DNA of 64,000 nt, from contig NC_021683.1 in the NCBI RefSeq assembly GCF_000247815.1, positions 8,316,148 to 8,380,147 of the forward strand. The letters are read 5' to 3'. This document shows, in pieces, positions 1 to 18,782 of the stretch. This DNA comes from Ficedula albicollis. Its lineage: Eukaryota; Chordata; Aves; Passeriformes; Muscicapidae. Each line of letters opens with the position of its first letter. Within the stretch, counting starts at the first letter, position 1. The notes under the pieces were generated by a model that had not been told where the DNA came from, ran no database searches, and worked only from the letters and a program-made list of their open reading frames with translations. A program made the position numbers and the translations under genes.

Positions 1-99
1 GGTGGGTACCGGGGCGGATCCCTCTGGATGCGTACCGGGGATGCCGATGATGCTGCGCACCGGGCTGGGGAGTGTCCATGCGCCGGGGTGAGCCCCGGG

Positions 100-791
<692 letters not shown>

Positions 792-819
792 CGTGGGGTT
801 CGTCCCCGGTGGGGCGCTC

Positions 820-1180
820 CCGGTTGCTGGTCCCGGTGCTGAGTGCAGGTCCCGGGGCTGGGTGCGGGTCCCGGGGCTGGGATGCAATGGGTACTGAGCA
901 GCCCCGGGAGGATGTGCTGTCCCCTATCCGGGGTGCAGTCCGGGTCCTGGGTGCTGCTCCCGGTGCTGAATGCTGGCTGCCGGGAGCATCCACGCAGGCT
1001 GCACAGGGTTCAGACCCAGGAGGTTGTGCCGGTCCCGAATGCTGGCCCGGGCCCTGCTGCGCTGTCCCCAGGGAGGATGTGCTGGCCCCAGCCGCGGGGT
1101 GCAGCTCCGGGGAGCAGCTCCAGGGCGCTGCCCGGGGAGGATGTGCTCACCCCGGGGAGAATGCTGGCCCTAACAGGGGT
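820..1180. repeat. Degenerate GC-rich short tandem motifs
   Basis: Words such as GGTCCCGGGGCTGGG, GGTCCCGGTGCTG and GGGAGGATGTGCTG recur at irregular spacing. This looks like a decayed minisatellite or low-complexity GC-rich sequence next to the first CpG island. No coding exon, splice-site pair or RNA gene is recognisable. Confidence 0.4.
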
Positions 1181-3091
<1,911 letters not shown>

Positions 3092-3688
3092 CGGTGCTCG
3101 GGAGCGGCGGGGCGCGCTCCGCTCACCGCCCACGCCTCGCCGGCGCCGGAGGCGGGCAGGGAGAGCAGAGCCCCGGAGCCGCATGCTGCGGGAACGCTTG
3201 GATTTTCCTGCCCAAACAAGCTCCAAACTGCCGCTGTTTGGGGAAAGGCTCCCATGGCACTGAGGGCTCGGTGGTTTTTTGCTGCGGGCTCTCGGCACGC
3301 CGGATGCCGCCCAGTTTGGCACGCCGAGGTCCCGGCAGCTCGATGGCTTTCATCTCCTCCCGTTGCATTTAATTTTTGCACGATTGCAAGCTGCTAATTG
3401 CTCTCCAGTGGCTTGGCCGGCTTCAGTGCTTCTTCATGAGCCAGGATTTATCAGAGCCCGCCTGACCCCGCGGGGTTGGGATGTGATGGGAGAGGCTGGG
3501 AACCTCCTCTCCCCGCCCTGCTGGGCTCTGCACTGAGCTCCGGGGCATCTCTTGGCTACATGTCGCTCTTTGCCACTGGCATCTTCCACTGGCAGCTTTT
3601 TTTGGAAAGTGCGAGTGATTTGGATCCCAGCTCCAAGGGCAAGTTCCCAAGGATACCCCCAAAACTGCACACAGATGAGGGGTGAATG
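3092..3688. other. CpG-rich right shoulder of poly-G run 2, no gene seen
   Basis: The first 110 bases are dense in CpG (GGAGCGGCGGGGCGCGC and similar) and form the right half of the island broken by the poly-G run. Composition then falls to ordinary levels. No convincing exon is visible. Confidence 0.35.
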
Positions 3689-3731
3689 TATAGATATAGA
3701 TATAGATATAGATATAGATATAGATATAGAT

Positions 3732-3797
<66 letters not shown>
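3689..3797 (+). repeat. Compound microsatellite (TATAGA)8-(TAGA)15
   Basis: Eight perfect copies of TATAGA (3689-3736) run straight into fifteen perfect copies of TAGA (3737-3796). The hexamer is the tetramer with an extra TA. It is likely polymorphic. No gene lies around it. Confidence 0.95.
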
Positions 3798-9203
<5,406 letters not shown>

Positions 9204-9368
9204 GCTCCTCCCGCCCCTCCCCGGGCGCAGGCGCCAGCACCTCTGCCCTGGCTATTTTTACCCGCCAGGATCACGAGCGAGCCAGTGACCTTCCCCAAGG
9301 GACTCTGCCACTCGGGGGGGACAGTCGCCAGCGTCCTTCCCCGGGGTGCCCGTCAGGCTGCGGAGCGG

Positions 9369-9771
9369 CTGTGTCCCGGCTGTTTTCGGGCTCTTTCCCG
9401 GCTGTGTCCCGGCTGTTTTCGGGCTCTTTCCCGGCTGTGTCCCGGCTGTTTTCGGGCTCTTTCCCGGCTGTGTCCCGGCTGTTTTCGGGCTCTTTCCCGG
9501 CTGTGTCCCGGCTGTTTTCGGGCTCTTTCCCGGCTGTGTCCCGGCTGTTTTCGGGCTCTTTCCCGGCTGTGTCCCGGCTGTTTTCGGGCTCTTTCCCGGC
9601 TGTGTCCCGGCTGTTTTCGGGCTCTTTCCCGGCTGTGTCCCGGCTGTTTTCGGGCTCTTTCCCGGCTGTGTCCCGGCTGTTTTCGGGCTCTTTCCCGGCT
9701 GTGTCCCGGCTGTTTTCGGGCTCTTTCCCGGCTGTGTCCCGGCTGTTTTCGGGCTCTTTCCCGGCTGTGTC
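9369..9771 (+). repeat. Perfect 33-bp minisatellite, 12 copies
   Basis: A 33-bp unit starting CTGTGTCCCGGCTGTTTT and ending CTCTTTCCCGG is repeated 12 times head to tail (9369-9764), with a partial 13th copy to 9771. I saw no variant among the copies. Because 33 is divisible by 3 and the unit lacks stops in most frames, both strands show long ORFs with 11-residue repeats; these are not evidence of a protein. The array lies about 850 bp upstream of the ST3GAL2 start codon in GC-rich promoter-proximal sequence. Confidence 0.95.
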
Positions 9772-10159
9772 GGCGGCAGCCGGCGAAGAGGGTTTTGGAG
9801 GGGCTGCTTATGGCGAGATAGAGAAGGAGAATTGAGCCTACAGAAAGGAGCTTGTTCGGCTCCGGAGGCGAGTTCATGGCTGAGTCTTTGTCTGGCAGAG
9901 ACAGGGAGGGCACAGTCCGGGAGCTGCTGCGAGTTCCCCGGGCACGGTTGGCGATGCCGGCATCTCAGCTCCCTGCGCACCCTGTGTCTGCTTGTCCCCT
10001 TCGGGGATGGCTCGTACCCTGCAGCCCCGTGCTGGGACGGGCTGGGAGGCATTTTGGGGCGTTCAGTGGGAATAAAGTCCTCAGCCCCCGGCACCCTCCT
10101 CCTGCTCGGCGCAGCCCCCCGGCTCTGCTGTCTATCGCCACCCCTTGACCCGCCGTCCC

Positions 10160-10441
10160 CTCCTTCCCGCTCCAGGCCGGTGTCGTGGTGGCCGCGTTCC
10201 CGAGCCAGCGGCCGAGGGCAGCGTGCCAGCGGATCAGCTAAAGCCCGGGGATGATGAGCACCGTCGCTGCTGAGCGCCAGCCGGGGCCGGGACCCGGAGG
10301 AGCCGCCGGGGCGCGGTGCCGCGGCTGAGGGCGCGCCGAGCTGTGCCGGACCCGCCGCAGATGCTCCCTGCCCGGCACGTGGAGCCACCGGGGGCCCTCG
10401 CCGCGGCCGGACAACGCGGATGGAAAGCTGCAGCCCAGCAG
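10160..10441 (+). promoter_or_regulatory. ST3GAL2: Likely ST3GAL2 5' non-coding exon/promoter region
   Basis: This GC- and CpG-rich stretch ends with CCCAGCAG followed by GTAGGAGC at 10442, a good splice donor. An acceptor (CGTTCCTGCAG) ends at 10530, giving an 89-nt intron and a leader exon that continues to the ATG at 10624. The transcription start is not defined by the sequence; 10,160 is only a guess at the 5' edge. Unspliced readthrough of the leader is equally possible. Confidence 0.35.
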
Positions 10442-10623
10442 GTAGGAGCCCGGTGCGGTGGGTCCCGGGGGGCTCTACATCCCCCTCCCCACAGCGCCGC
10501 CGCAGGGAGTTACAGCTCTCGTTCCTGCAGGGAGCCTCGCTGGCCGGCTGACCCCCTCCCGCGCCCTATGCCCGCGCCCTATGCCGGAGCGGGCGCCGTC
10601 CCCGGCTCAGCCACCCGACGACC

Positions 10624-12629
10624 ATGAAGTGCTCGTTGCGCTTCTGCTTCCTCTCGACCGCCTTCCTGCTCGTCTTCGTCATGTCCCTCCTCTTCACCTA
10701 CTCCCACCACAGCATCGCCTACCTGGACCCCGGCGGGCTGGGCGGCATCCACCGGGTGAAGCTGGTGCCCGGCTATGCCGGGATGCAGCGGCTCAGCAAA
10801 GGGGGGCCGTTCCCCCGGGGCTGCTCCTGCCGCCGCTGCCCGCCCGAGGAACCCGGGGCCGCCGACTGGTTTGACGGGCGCTATGACGGAACCGTGTCCC
10901 CAGTGTGGACCAAGGAGAACATGGACCTACCGCCCGACGTGCAGAGGTGGTGGATGGTGAGCGCAGGGATGGGAGTGCCAAGATGTGCTCCGGCACCGGG
11001 GGCACAGATTTCTTCTCCACCAAGGAGGAGGCGCTGGCTGATTCCCCCCTGCCCCCCTTCCCTCCTTGCAGATGCTGCAGCCCCAGTTCAAGTCCCACAA
11101 CACCCACGAGGTACTGAGCAAGCTCTTCCAGATCGTGCCGGGCGAGGATCCCTACCGCTCCCGTGACCCGCGCCGCTGCCGCCGCTGTGCCGTGGTCGGC
11201 AACTCAGGCAACCTCCGCGGCTCGGGTTACGGACCGGAGATCGACGGGCACGACTTTGTGATGCGGTGAGCGCCACAGAGCACTGCCAGGGACCTGCCCA
11301 CCCGGGCAGCACAGAGACCGGGGGTGATGCTGCCACCACCGGGTACTGGCATGAGTGGGAGTGAGTCCAGCCTTGTCACATCCCCTGGGTGGGAAACTGC
11401 TGCTTGGCAGCATTCAGCAGCTCATGGGGATCACCCGTGTCATCAGCAAGGCACAGGGCACTGGGAGGGTGGTGTCATTCCCCCTGCTCTCTCCTCAGGA
11501 TGAACCAGGCCCCCACAGTGGGCTTTGAGGGCGATGTGGGTGGTCGGACCACGCATCACTTCATGTATCCCGAGAGTGCCAAGAATCTTCCCGCCAACGT
11601 CAGCTTTGTGCTCGTGCCCTTCAAAACCCTGGACCTGCTCTGGATCGCCAGTGCCCTCTCCACCGGCCAGATCAGGTTGTAAGTACCCAGTGGGCACTGG
11701 CAGCACCAGGCTGGTGGCTCACCTAGTTCGAGGACAGCTCCCGTGGGAGCAGTGGGGATTCATTTATTCCTCCCTCCATGAACCCCTCTTGGCAACTCAG
11801 GCTGGAGTTGGGGGCATGGGACCCCCAAGAACTCACCTGCTTCTCTGCTCTTTTCCCAGCACATACGCACCTGTGAAGCCTTTTCTGCGTGTGGACAAAG
11901 AAAAGGTATGTGGGGCTCATCCCTGTTACTGCCACGAGCACCTGTATGGCTGTGGCCCCTGTCAGCTCATCAGTCCCCAGGGTTCCCAGTGCTCCTTCGT
12001 GGGGTGCTGATGCCAAAGGGAGCATGGCTGGGGCTCCTGTGCTAACTCTGGTCTGTCCTCCCAGGTGCAGATCTACAATCCTGCCTTCTTCAAGTACATC
12101 CACGACCGCTGGACGGAACACCATGGGCGTTACCCCTCCACTGGCATGCTGGTGCTCTTCTTTGCCCTCCATGTCTGCGATGAGGTGGGTGATGTCTCCT
12201 TCAACTCCTGGCTGGCATGGAGTGGGTTTGCTGAGGTCCTGAATCTTGCAGGGTTAAGGAAGGAGGTGGATTCTTTGGGTCAAACTGCAGCACTCTGGTT
12301 GCCTGACACCACAGTGATGAGCACTCTCAAGTGGTCGGAACGCTGTACATAGGGATGGGCACCTTTGAAAATCACCGCAGCAGTACAGGGGTTGCTGAGA
12401 CAAGGGTCCCAGCCTGGTGGGGGGTTCTGGCTCACTCCCTCCCTTGCTACTGCAGGTGAACGTCTTTGGGTTCGGTGCTGACAGCCGGGGGAACTGGCAC
12501 CACTACTGGGAGAACAACCGCTACGCCGGGGAGTTCCGGAAGACGGGGGTGCACGATGCCGACTTCGAGGCACACATCATCGACATGCTGGCCAAAACCA
12601 GCAAGATCGAGGTTTACCGGGGAAACTGA
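10624..12629 (+). CDS. ST3GAL2: Beta-galactoside alpha-2,3-sialyltransferase 2
   Basis: This enzyme transfers sialic acid from CMP-Neu5Ac to the galactose of Gal-beta-1,3-GalNAc on O-glycans and gangliosides in the Golgi (family GT29). Six coding exons join in frame: 10624-10956, 11072-11265, 11499-11678, 11860-11905, 12065-12184 and 12456-12629, giving 348 aa (human 350). All introns are GT-AG. The protein begins [14 protein letters not shown], a type II membrane protein with a short cytosolic tail, a membrane segment at about residues 7-25 and a stem. The large sialylmotif starts near Cys147/Cys150 ([14 protein letters not shown]). The small motif starts at [18 protein letters not shown] (274-291). 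Motif III is HHYWENN (306-312) and the VS motif is HDADFE (324-329). An N-glycosylation site NVS lies at 209-211. The start has A at -3, and the opening residues match the human protein. Introns are very short (46-280 nt scale). The gene appears intact. Confidence 0.97.
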
Positions 12630-12828
12630 GGGCTGAGTCTCTGGCTCCCTGCTCCAGCAGGTCCTGCTGCCTGCAGGGACAGAGGGTGAGGGTCTCCCTG
12701 GTGGCCTCAGGCGACGAGCACGGATGGGCAGCGCAGTTCTGCATTGCTGACAGAGCCACCACGGTGGTATTTGGTGCCTCCAGCAGCCAATCAGGTTCAG
12801 AGCTAAAGGAGACTTTTTGCTTTTTTTA

Positions 12829-12855
12829 ATTATTATTATTATTATTATTATTATT
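12829..12855 (+). repeat. (ATT)9 microsatellite in the ST3GAL2 3'UTR
   Basis: Nine perfect ATT units lie 200 bases after the ST3GAL2 stop codon, following a short T run. In the mRNA this would be an AU-rich tract. Confidence 0.9.
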
Positions 12856-15157
12856 AAGAAACCCAGCTGAGAAAGGATTTCTAAACACAATCAGTGACTG
12901 ACCAGGCGGCGGGGTGGCCGCCTTGCATCTCTCTACAGTCAAACCAAATGCTGCTCTTTTTAAAACAAGACAACCCCCCCGCCCCGAAGCCGCGTGACTT
13001 TGGGGAACCCCTCGAGCATCGCCTCCAGCCGAGGGGGCTGAGGGAGCTGTGGTGGCTGTGCAGCCTCACCAGTGGAACCAGCTGCTTCTTTTTTCCTTTA
13101 TTTTGGTATTTTTCTTTTATGCCCCTGGGGCAGCCGATGCTGTGGCTTCTCCAGGGAAGGCTCCTGGCACAGAGGCAGGTCCCAGCACATGGATCCATGG
13201 TGGGGAGCTAGAAGCTTCAGGAAGCTGACCACTGCTGATGCTCTGCTGCAGGCTGGCGACTGCTGGCACAGCTGTGCAGGGAGATGAAGAGGAATCTCGA
13301 CTTTGGGGTGCAGCATCCCTGCTCTTCTACCTGAGGACTGGGGAAGGGTAGGACAGATTTCAGGAATGACTGCACAGGAGGCAGCCAAGAAACTTACACA
13401 AGCAGCAGCCTGGTCACTCTGGCTGAGCTCTGCAAGCAGTTGTAGGATGCTCAAGGGGTTGTGGGATGCAGCAGGGTCAGGAAGACAGGATTTCGTTTGC
13501 TTTCAGGCTGGGAAAAAAATCAGATCAGAGATTAGTGGGTGAGCAAACTGTGCTTTTGCTTTTGTGTTGCTCTAAACAGCTCTAGTGAGAAGCTGAAATC
13601 CCAAAGTCTTTGCTCCTTTTGCCAGGGTGGCGCTTGGTTTACACCAGTCTGATACAGCCAGTGCCCTTGGGGTCCCCAGGGCTTCCCAGGCTGTACAGGC
13701 AGCCTATGACATGGGATGGGGAGATGCTGAAGGAAACTGCCTCCCCAGAGGTGTCATTAAAACCACTTTCTTTGGGTCAATCAGGTGGGGTTGTTTTTTT
13801 TCAGGAGATGCTGGAAAGCTCAAGAAAAAGGCAACCATGGAAAAGGTCTCCCAGAGAGGGGCCCTCTTCCTGCACAGCCAGTGCTGACAGTGGAGCAGGG
13901 TCTGTGGGGCAGTGCCCATCTGAGGAAACTCTGCCCATGCTGCCTGGTTGCAATAGTTAATTTGAGGAACAATCACTATAGGGTTTTTTGGGCTTCGAGA
14001 TTTTTTTACCCTTTTATATCTTGCTTTTCTGTAGCAGCATCTTACCTGTTTCTCCACTGTGGTTTGGTTGTTTTTCAGGGTTTTCTTTTATTTTTTTGAG
14101 GTTTCTCTGCAATTGTGGAACATATTTGGTGGAGGGTGGGGGTTGGTCACCTGCAGTTGGCAAGTCAGCAGCCCCTGGGCTGGGGAAATTCAGTTTTTCT
14201 GTCCGCAGGGATTTAAATTCCAGAGTTTTGTGGTATGTTTTGGTCTTTAGAAGTGGAGGCAGCCCCAAGCCCTAGGACACTGGCTGCTGTAAGCCCTGCT
14301 CTCCACCTTCCTGGGTGTTTTTTGCTGATTTTTAGTTTTGTGGTTTGTTTTATGGGGAAGAAAATGAAAAACCACAAAACCACGAGCAACAATGAGTGCC
14401 TTGACCATCTCCCATTGGCGACGCCAGGCTGTGCCCGTGCTGGCGGCGGGGACGTGGCTGATGGATCTGGCAGTTGTACCCACTTCCCTCCTCGCACCAC
14501 GCTGCATCTTAGCTGGGAAGTGCTGCTGGGAGAGAGGGACACATCCAGGCCACCATGCTGGTGGCTAGAAAGGTCAAATCCAGTGTGATGAGGCTGGACC
14601 AGCTCCTGTTTCAACAGAGCAGGGCCAGGCCTGACAATCACAGGGTGAGCGGAGACGCTGGGTACCAAACCCAGGTACCAAACCCTCCGGCAGCACAGTA
14701 CTGCCATCCAGTGCCAGGCATGCTCGCGGCTCCTGGCTGCCCTGACAGTATTTTTTTTTTGCTAACTTCCTTCCCCTACTCCCCTTTTCTCTGTTGTTTT
14801 AATTATTATTATATTATTATTTTTTATTTAAGCTGTCCCACTAGGACTCGCGACCACTCGTGTCTCCCTGGCAGGGCGGCCGCAGGCAGGCGCACCACAG
14901 TACTGCACATAGAGGAGATGTAGGCACAGGCTACGGGCAGGGGGCAGGCAGGGAGGAGGTGCCCGGGCTGGCCCACCTGGCAGAGGTTGTCTGCATCACA
15001 CAGTACCTGACCCCAGCACCTCCTGGCCCCCTGGGAGAGGGAGAGACCAGTGCTCCGACCTAGGGCCAGGAGCAGGCGGGCAGCTTGGCCCGTAGCCTCT
15101 GTGTACATGGGTACTTCTGCACACAACTGTCTTAAACCAACTGGTTTTTTTAAAGTC

Positions 15158-15163
15158 AATAAA
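15158..15163 (+). terminator. ST3GAL2: Polyadenylation signal AATAAA (ST3GAL2)
   Basis: A canonical AATAAA lies in the context AAAGTCAATAAAAATCATGC and is followed within 30-60 nt by TG-rich sequence (GCCTGGTGGC). It is the best candidate for the ST3GAL2 3' end, placing it about 640 bp from the best PDPR signal on the other strand. Confidence 0.65.
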
Positions 15164-15180
15164 AATCATGCATCAAATCT

Positions 15181-15800
15181 GCCTGGTGGCTTTCTTCTGA
15201 TAGCCTTGTCTACTGTAGTTTTGCCTGCCCCCAAACGTGAGCATCCATGGGGTCAAGAGAAGAGGGAAATGGAATGAGAGGGTTTCTGGGCTCAGAAGAT
15301 GCTCTGCTCTCCCCTCCTCTCCTGGGCCAGCACAGCACAGACCCCAGCTGTGGTTAATGTCCCCTCGCTGGGGCAGGAGCAGGACCTGGCCCTGTGTCAG
15401 CCTGGGTGCTCAACAGCAGAGCCCTAGCACAACCTCTCCAGCCTGAGCCCAACAGCTGGTGATGCCACTGCTCACCCAGATCCCACATCCACGTCCCAAC
15501 CACCCTGGACCCTAAAACAGAGGCTCTGCTCCCATGCAGCCTGTGTCCCTGAGCCCCACCACAGCAGAGGGAATGACCTGGATGAGCTGTTGAAGGACAT
15601 AATTTTGAATGTGTATACAGGCAGAGGCAGGGAAGGGACTTCCCCAGGGTGATGCAGCAGGTCCAGAACTCACTCCAGCTCCCAGGGCTGGACCCTTCAA
15701 CATACCTAGTGTCCCTACGGGATCCCACCCAGACAACCAGGAGAGTTTGGATTCTCACACACAAGGGTCTTGCATGATTGATTAATGGTAAAATTCAGAA
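15181..15800. other. Convergent intergenic gap, no gene seen
   Basis: About 620 bp separate the inferred 3' ends of ST3GAL2 (+) and PDPR (-). Only short ORFs without recognisable similarity are present. Confidence 0.5.
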
Positions 15801-15816
15801 GTAGTTAAAATGCCTC

Positions 15817-15822
15817 TTTATT
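15817..15822 (-). terminator. PDPR: Polyadenylation signal AATAAA (PDPR, distal)
   Basis: TTTATT on the + strand reads AATAAA on the - strand, within TATTAATAAAGAGGC. It is the last canonical - strand signal before the ST3GAL2 3' end, so it is the natural limit of PDPR. An alternative lies at 18777-18782. Confidence 0.5.
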
Positions 15823-18776
15823 AATATACAAACCTAGTAACATTTAAGCCAACCAAAATATGAAATGAAATCAAGCATGATATAAATACAGCATACATGA
15901 CAACATGGCCTCAGTGGAGAGTGGCAAACTCACCCTGACTTGTGCGCTTGGGAAGAACTGTCCACGTCCTCTGCCATGGGGTCTGGCAATCACAGCAGCT
16001 CTGTCTCTCCTAAACTCCAAATCTGAACTCGGCCGAGGTGAGACCACTGTTCCCCTCAAAGGAATAACACCTGGCATGAGATTTCTCTGACTCCACACCA
16101 TAAAGGGATTAAAGAGCTTCCCTGTGCTGTTGGAGACAACCTGCTGGCACTGCTCCTTGCTCTGTCCCACCTCAGCTACATTGCACGACATTCACAAGCG
16201 TAAGGCACTAGAAAAGTGTTTTCGCAGGTTCAAACTTCAGTTGTTCTTAAAATTCCAGCAGCAGCACACATCAGAAATCTTCCCAGCCCTTTTAAAATCT
16301 GGTCTCAGGAGACACGAATGAAGGGGGGTTTGGATGAGTGTCCTGCTGCAAGCCTGACCAGGAGATGCAGGAGAACCTGTCAAGGACTTCAGAGATACTA
16401 ATCTGCTTCTGGTTATACTGGAAGAAGTTAGATCTGTCCCACTACAGGAAAAGGAGGGAATTTTAGCATGGAAAAAATCTCAGCAGTGCCATGATGAAAG
16501 GCAACAGCACAGATTTTTCTCCATGCACACAAAATGGATCAGGTCCTAGCTGGGATGGCTGACAACTCCCAAGTATCTGCTCTACTTGTAGCAGGTGTCA
16601 AGGATCCCTGTGGGTAGATCAGCTGTTACCAGTATTAACAAATCAGTAAATATTAATGTGAACACTTTCCTCATTATAACATACTGCTCCTCTTTGTTTG
16701 GATTCCTTATTGCAAGCAGGTGGAATCTCTAAAAGTACATCAGCCCATATGCCACACCTGCAAAGCAGCTCTGTTTTGTGCTGTAATCCAGAAGCCAGGC
16801 TGACATCAGTAATCCAGCCCAGCTTTGAGACAAATGGGAGATGAGAAGTCTCAGAGTCATCGCAGCAAACACCACAGGCAGCAGCAGATCCCCTCCCCTC
16901 CTGCTTCTCCCAATTCCTGCCTGCAAATGTCAGCTGGTACAGCAGGGAAATGTTCAAGCAGAGAAATCTGTTTCCTTTAATGCAACAAGACATCCACAGA
17001 ATATTCTACACCAGCCCAGGCTTCTTTAGAGAAAGAAGAAAACCCATTACACCACAAGGAAAAAGTTAATAAATCCATTTTGGGGGGAGGGGGGTGGGAA
17101 ACAAACAGGAAGGTGTCAGCTCAGCAGCTGGACAGGCACAAGGGCTCCCAGCTCCATACAAATTCCAGTCTCATACTGCAAGAGCAGCTTCCACCACCCC
17201 CAGTGCTTGCTCAAAATTACCATCTCTGGGTGCACAGCACACAGCTTTCCAGGAAGGAAATCAAATGGCAGGCACAGCCAGTGCCCAAACACCTCACCTA
17301 AAGCTTTAAGGCATTTATAAATATTCAGTCTTTTTTTCCTCTCTCAAATGCAAGGACTACTCATGCCAAGGGCTATAAGCACACTGCCACAGCCATAATA
17401 CTTAAGGAAAGTTTAAAGTGCAAAGAAAATTTTCAAATGCTTTTTAGTGACAGCTTGAAGCCATCAGATGGCAACTCCTTTTCTCCGAGTTTTGTTCCAT
17501 GACTGAATGCCCTTTTTTTTTCTTTTTTAAAATAGAAATCCAAACAATCAATTACAAAAAAAATAGTTTAAATCAGGAAAACATCCTGAAATAGGTAGAA
17601 ATTATTCTGACCCAGCATTATAATACACTCACTTGGGAAGACAAATATGAAGGTTGTGAACATTTTGCTCACCATTATCAGCAGCCAAGAGTTGTGTTTT
17701 AAATAAAAATTACTTCTGCCCTTACAAGCAACTCCCCATTCCCCTGACACAGGAACCACCTAATTTTTACAGATCTCTTCCCAAAATGTCACCATTCTGG
17801 TTCAAATGTGCTGAAGGATGAAGTTGGTGATGTCAGTGCTGTAACTTTACAGCCACAAGAACGTGCCAGGGAGACAAAAGTGTTCCAGGCAATCAAGTGC
17901 ACACAGTTCCTACTTCTCCTATGTGGAACCATTTCCTTCATCCCAATCAGAGGGGCAAATGTGCGCTGGGAAACAAGTGCCAATGCTGTCCCTGCCCTGC
18001 CTAGAGCCATGCTAGCTAGCTCTTGTCCAGCATCAAGGCTGCAGAGAAAGATGCTCCCTGAACTGGGAATTGAAACTGATCATCTCACCAAGGCTGGGCT
18101 TAAGGAGTTGAGAAACGAGCAAAGGATCAAACTTTCACTGCACCTCTCCTTCCACCTTAGCTCAGCCACTCCACCATCCCTCCACCAGTTTTCATCTTCC
18201 CATGCCTCACTCTCTGATGGCAAAAGGAACTGATGCACTTAGCCACCTGGGGAAGGAGACTAAAGAAGCGTTAAGGACAGTGGGAAAATCCCAGCACAGG
18301 GAAAGGGAGGGTTAAATAATGGCATTTACAGCAGCCACAAACCTGCCTGGGAGTTCTGATGTTGGTATTAGCACCATCTAAAAGCTGAATAACTTAAGTT
18401 GATGCAGACACACAGATCTAAAGCCAATCTGGCTCTGATGACAAAGCATCAGGCAAAAAGGAAGAAAAGAACCTTGTGCATGAGAAATTCTACAGCAGTA
18501 GAGTTTGGAGGTGTTACAGGAAGAGCAACATGATTGATGGCAACTCAAATGAAACAGCAGAAAGGAGGAATCCAAGCTTACACCAAGATGTGGAGATGCA
18601 GTGGAAGTTTCACACAACCTCCCTTCCTTGCCACAAAATAAGAAACTGTCAAACAAGGCCTGTAAAATTGAGATACTGGAGAAAACAAATAGAAACTAAG
18701 TCTGGCAAAGATGGATGTGAAAATGTAACACATCCTCCTGAAACAGAAAACATAATTCTAGAAATAGACTGCTAAT

Positions 18777-18782
18777 TTTATT
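18777..18782 (-). terminator. PDPR: Alternative polyadenylation signal AATAAA (PDPR, proximal)
   Basis: TTTATT on the + strand gives AATAAA on the - strand within GAGAATAAAATTAGC, about 3.9 kb beyond the PDPR stop. It may produce a shorter 3'UTR; use is not shown by the sequence. Confidence 0.3.

Larger units (their letters stand above)
12630..15180 (+). other. ST3GAL2: ST3GAL2 3'UTR
   Basis: About 2.5 kb follows the stop codon without a recognisable exon and leads to a canonical polyadenylation signal at 15158-15163. It contains a perfect ATT trinucleotide repeat and several T-rich tracts. The end is inferred from the signal; cleavage would fall near 15,180. Confidence 0.65.

Noticed and set aside
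9258..10388. 376-aa - strand ORF and 302-aa + strand ORF with 11-residue repeats
   Set aside because: Created by the 33-bp minisatellite, which lacks stops in most frames. Several frames are open at once, and none shows recognisable similarity outside the repeat.
10316..10627. 103-aa upstream ORF overlapping the ST3GAL2 start
   Set aside because: It is in GC-rich leader sequence where stops are rare, is interrupted by a likely 89-nt intron that is not a multiple of three, and shows no recognisable similarity.
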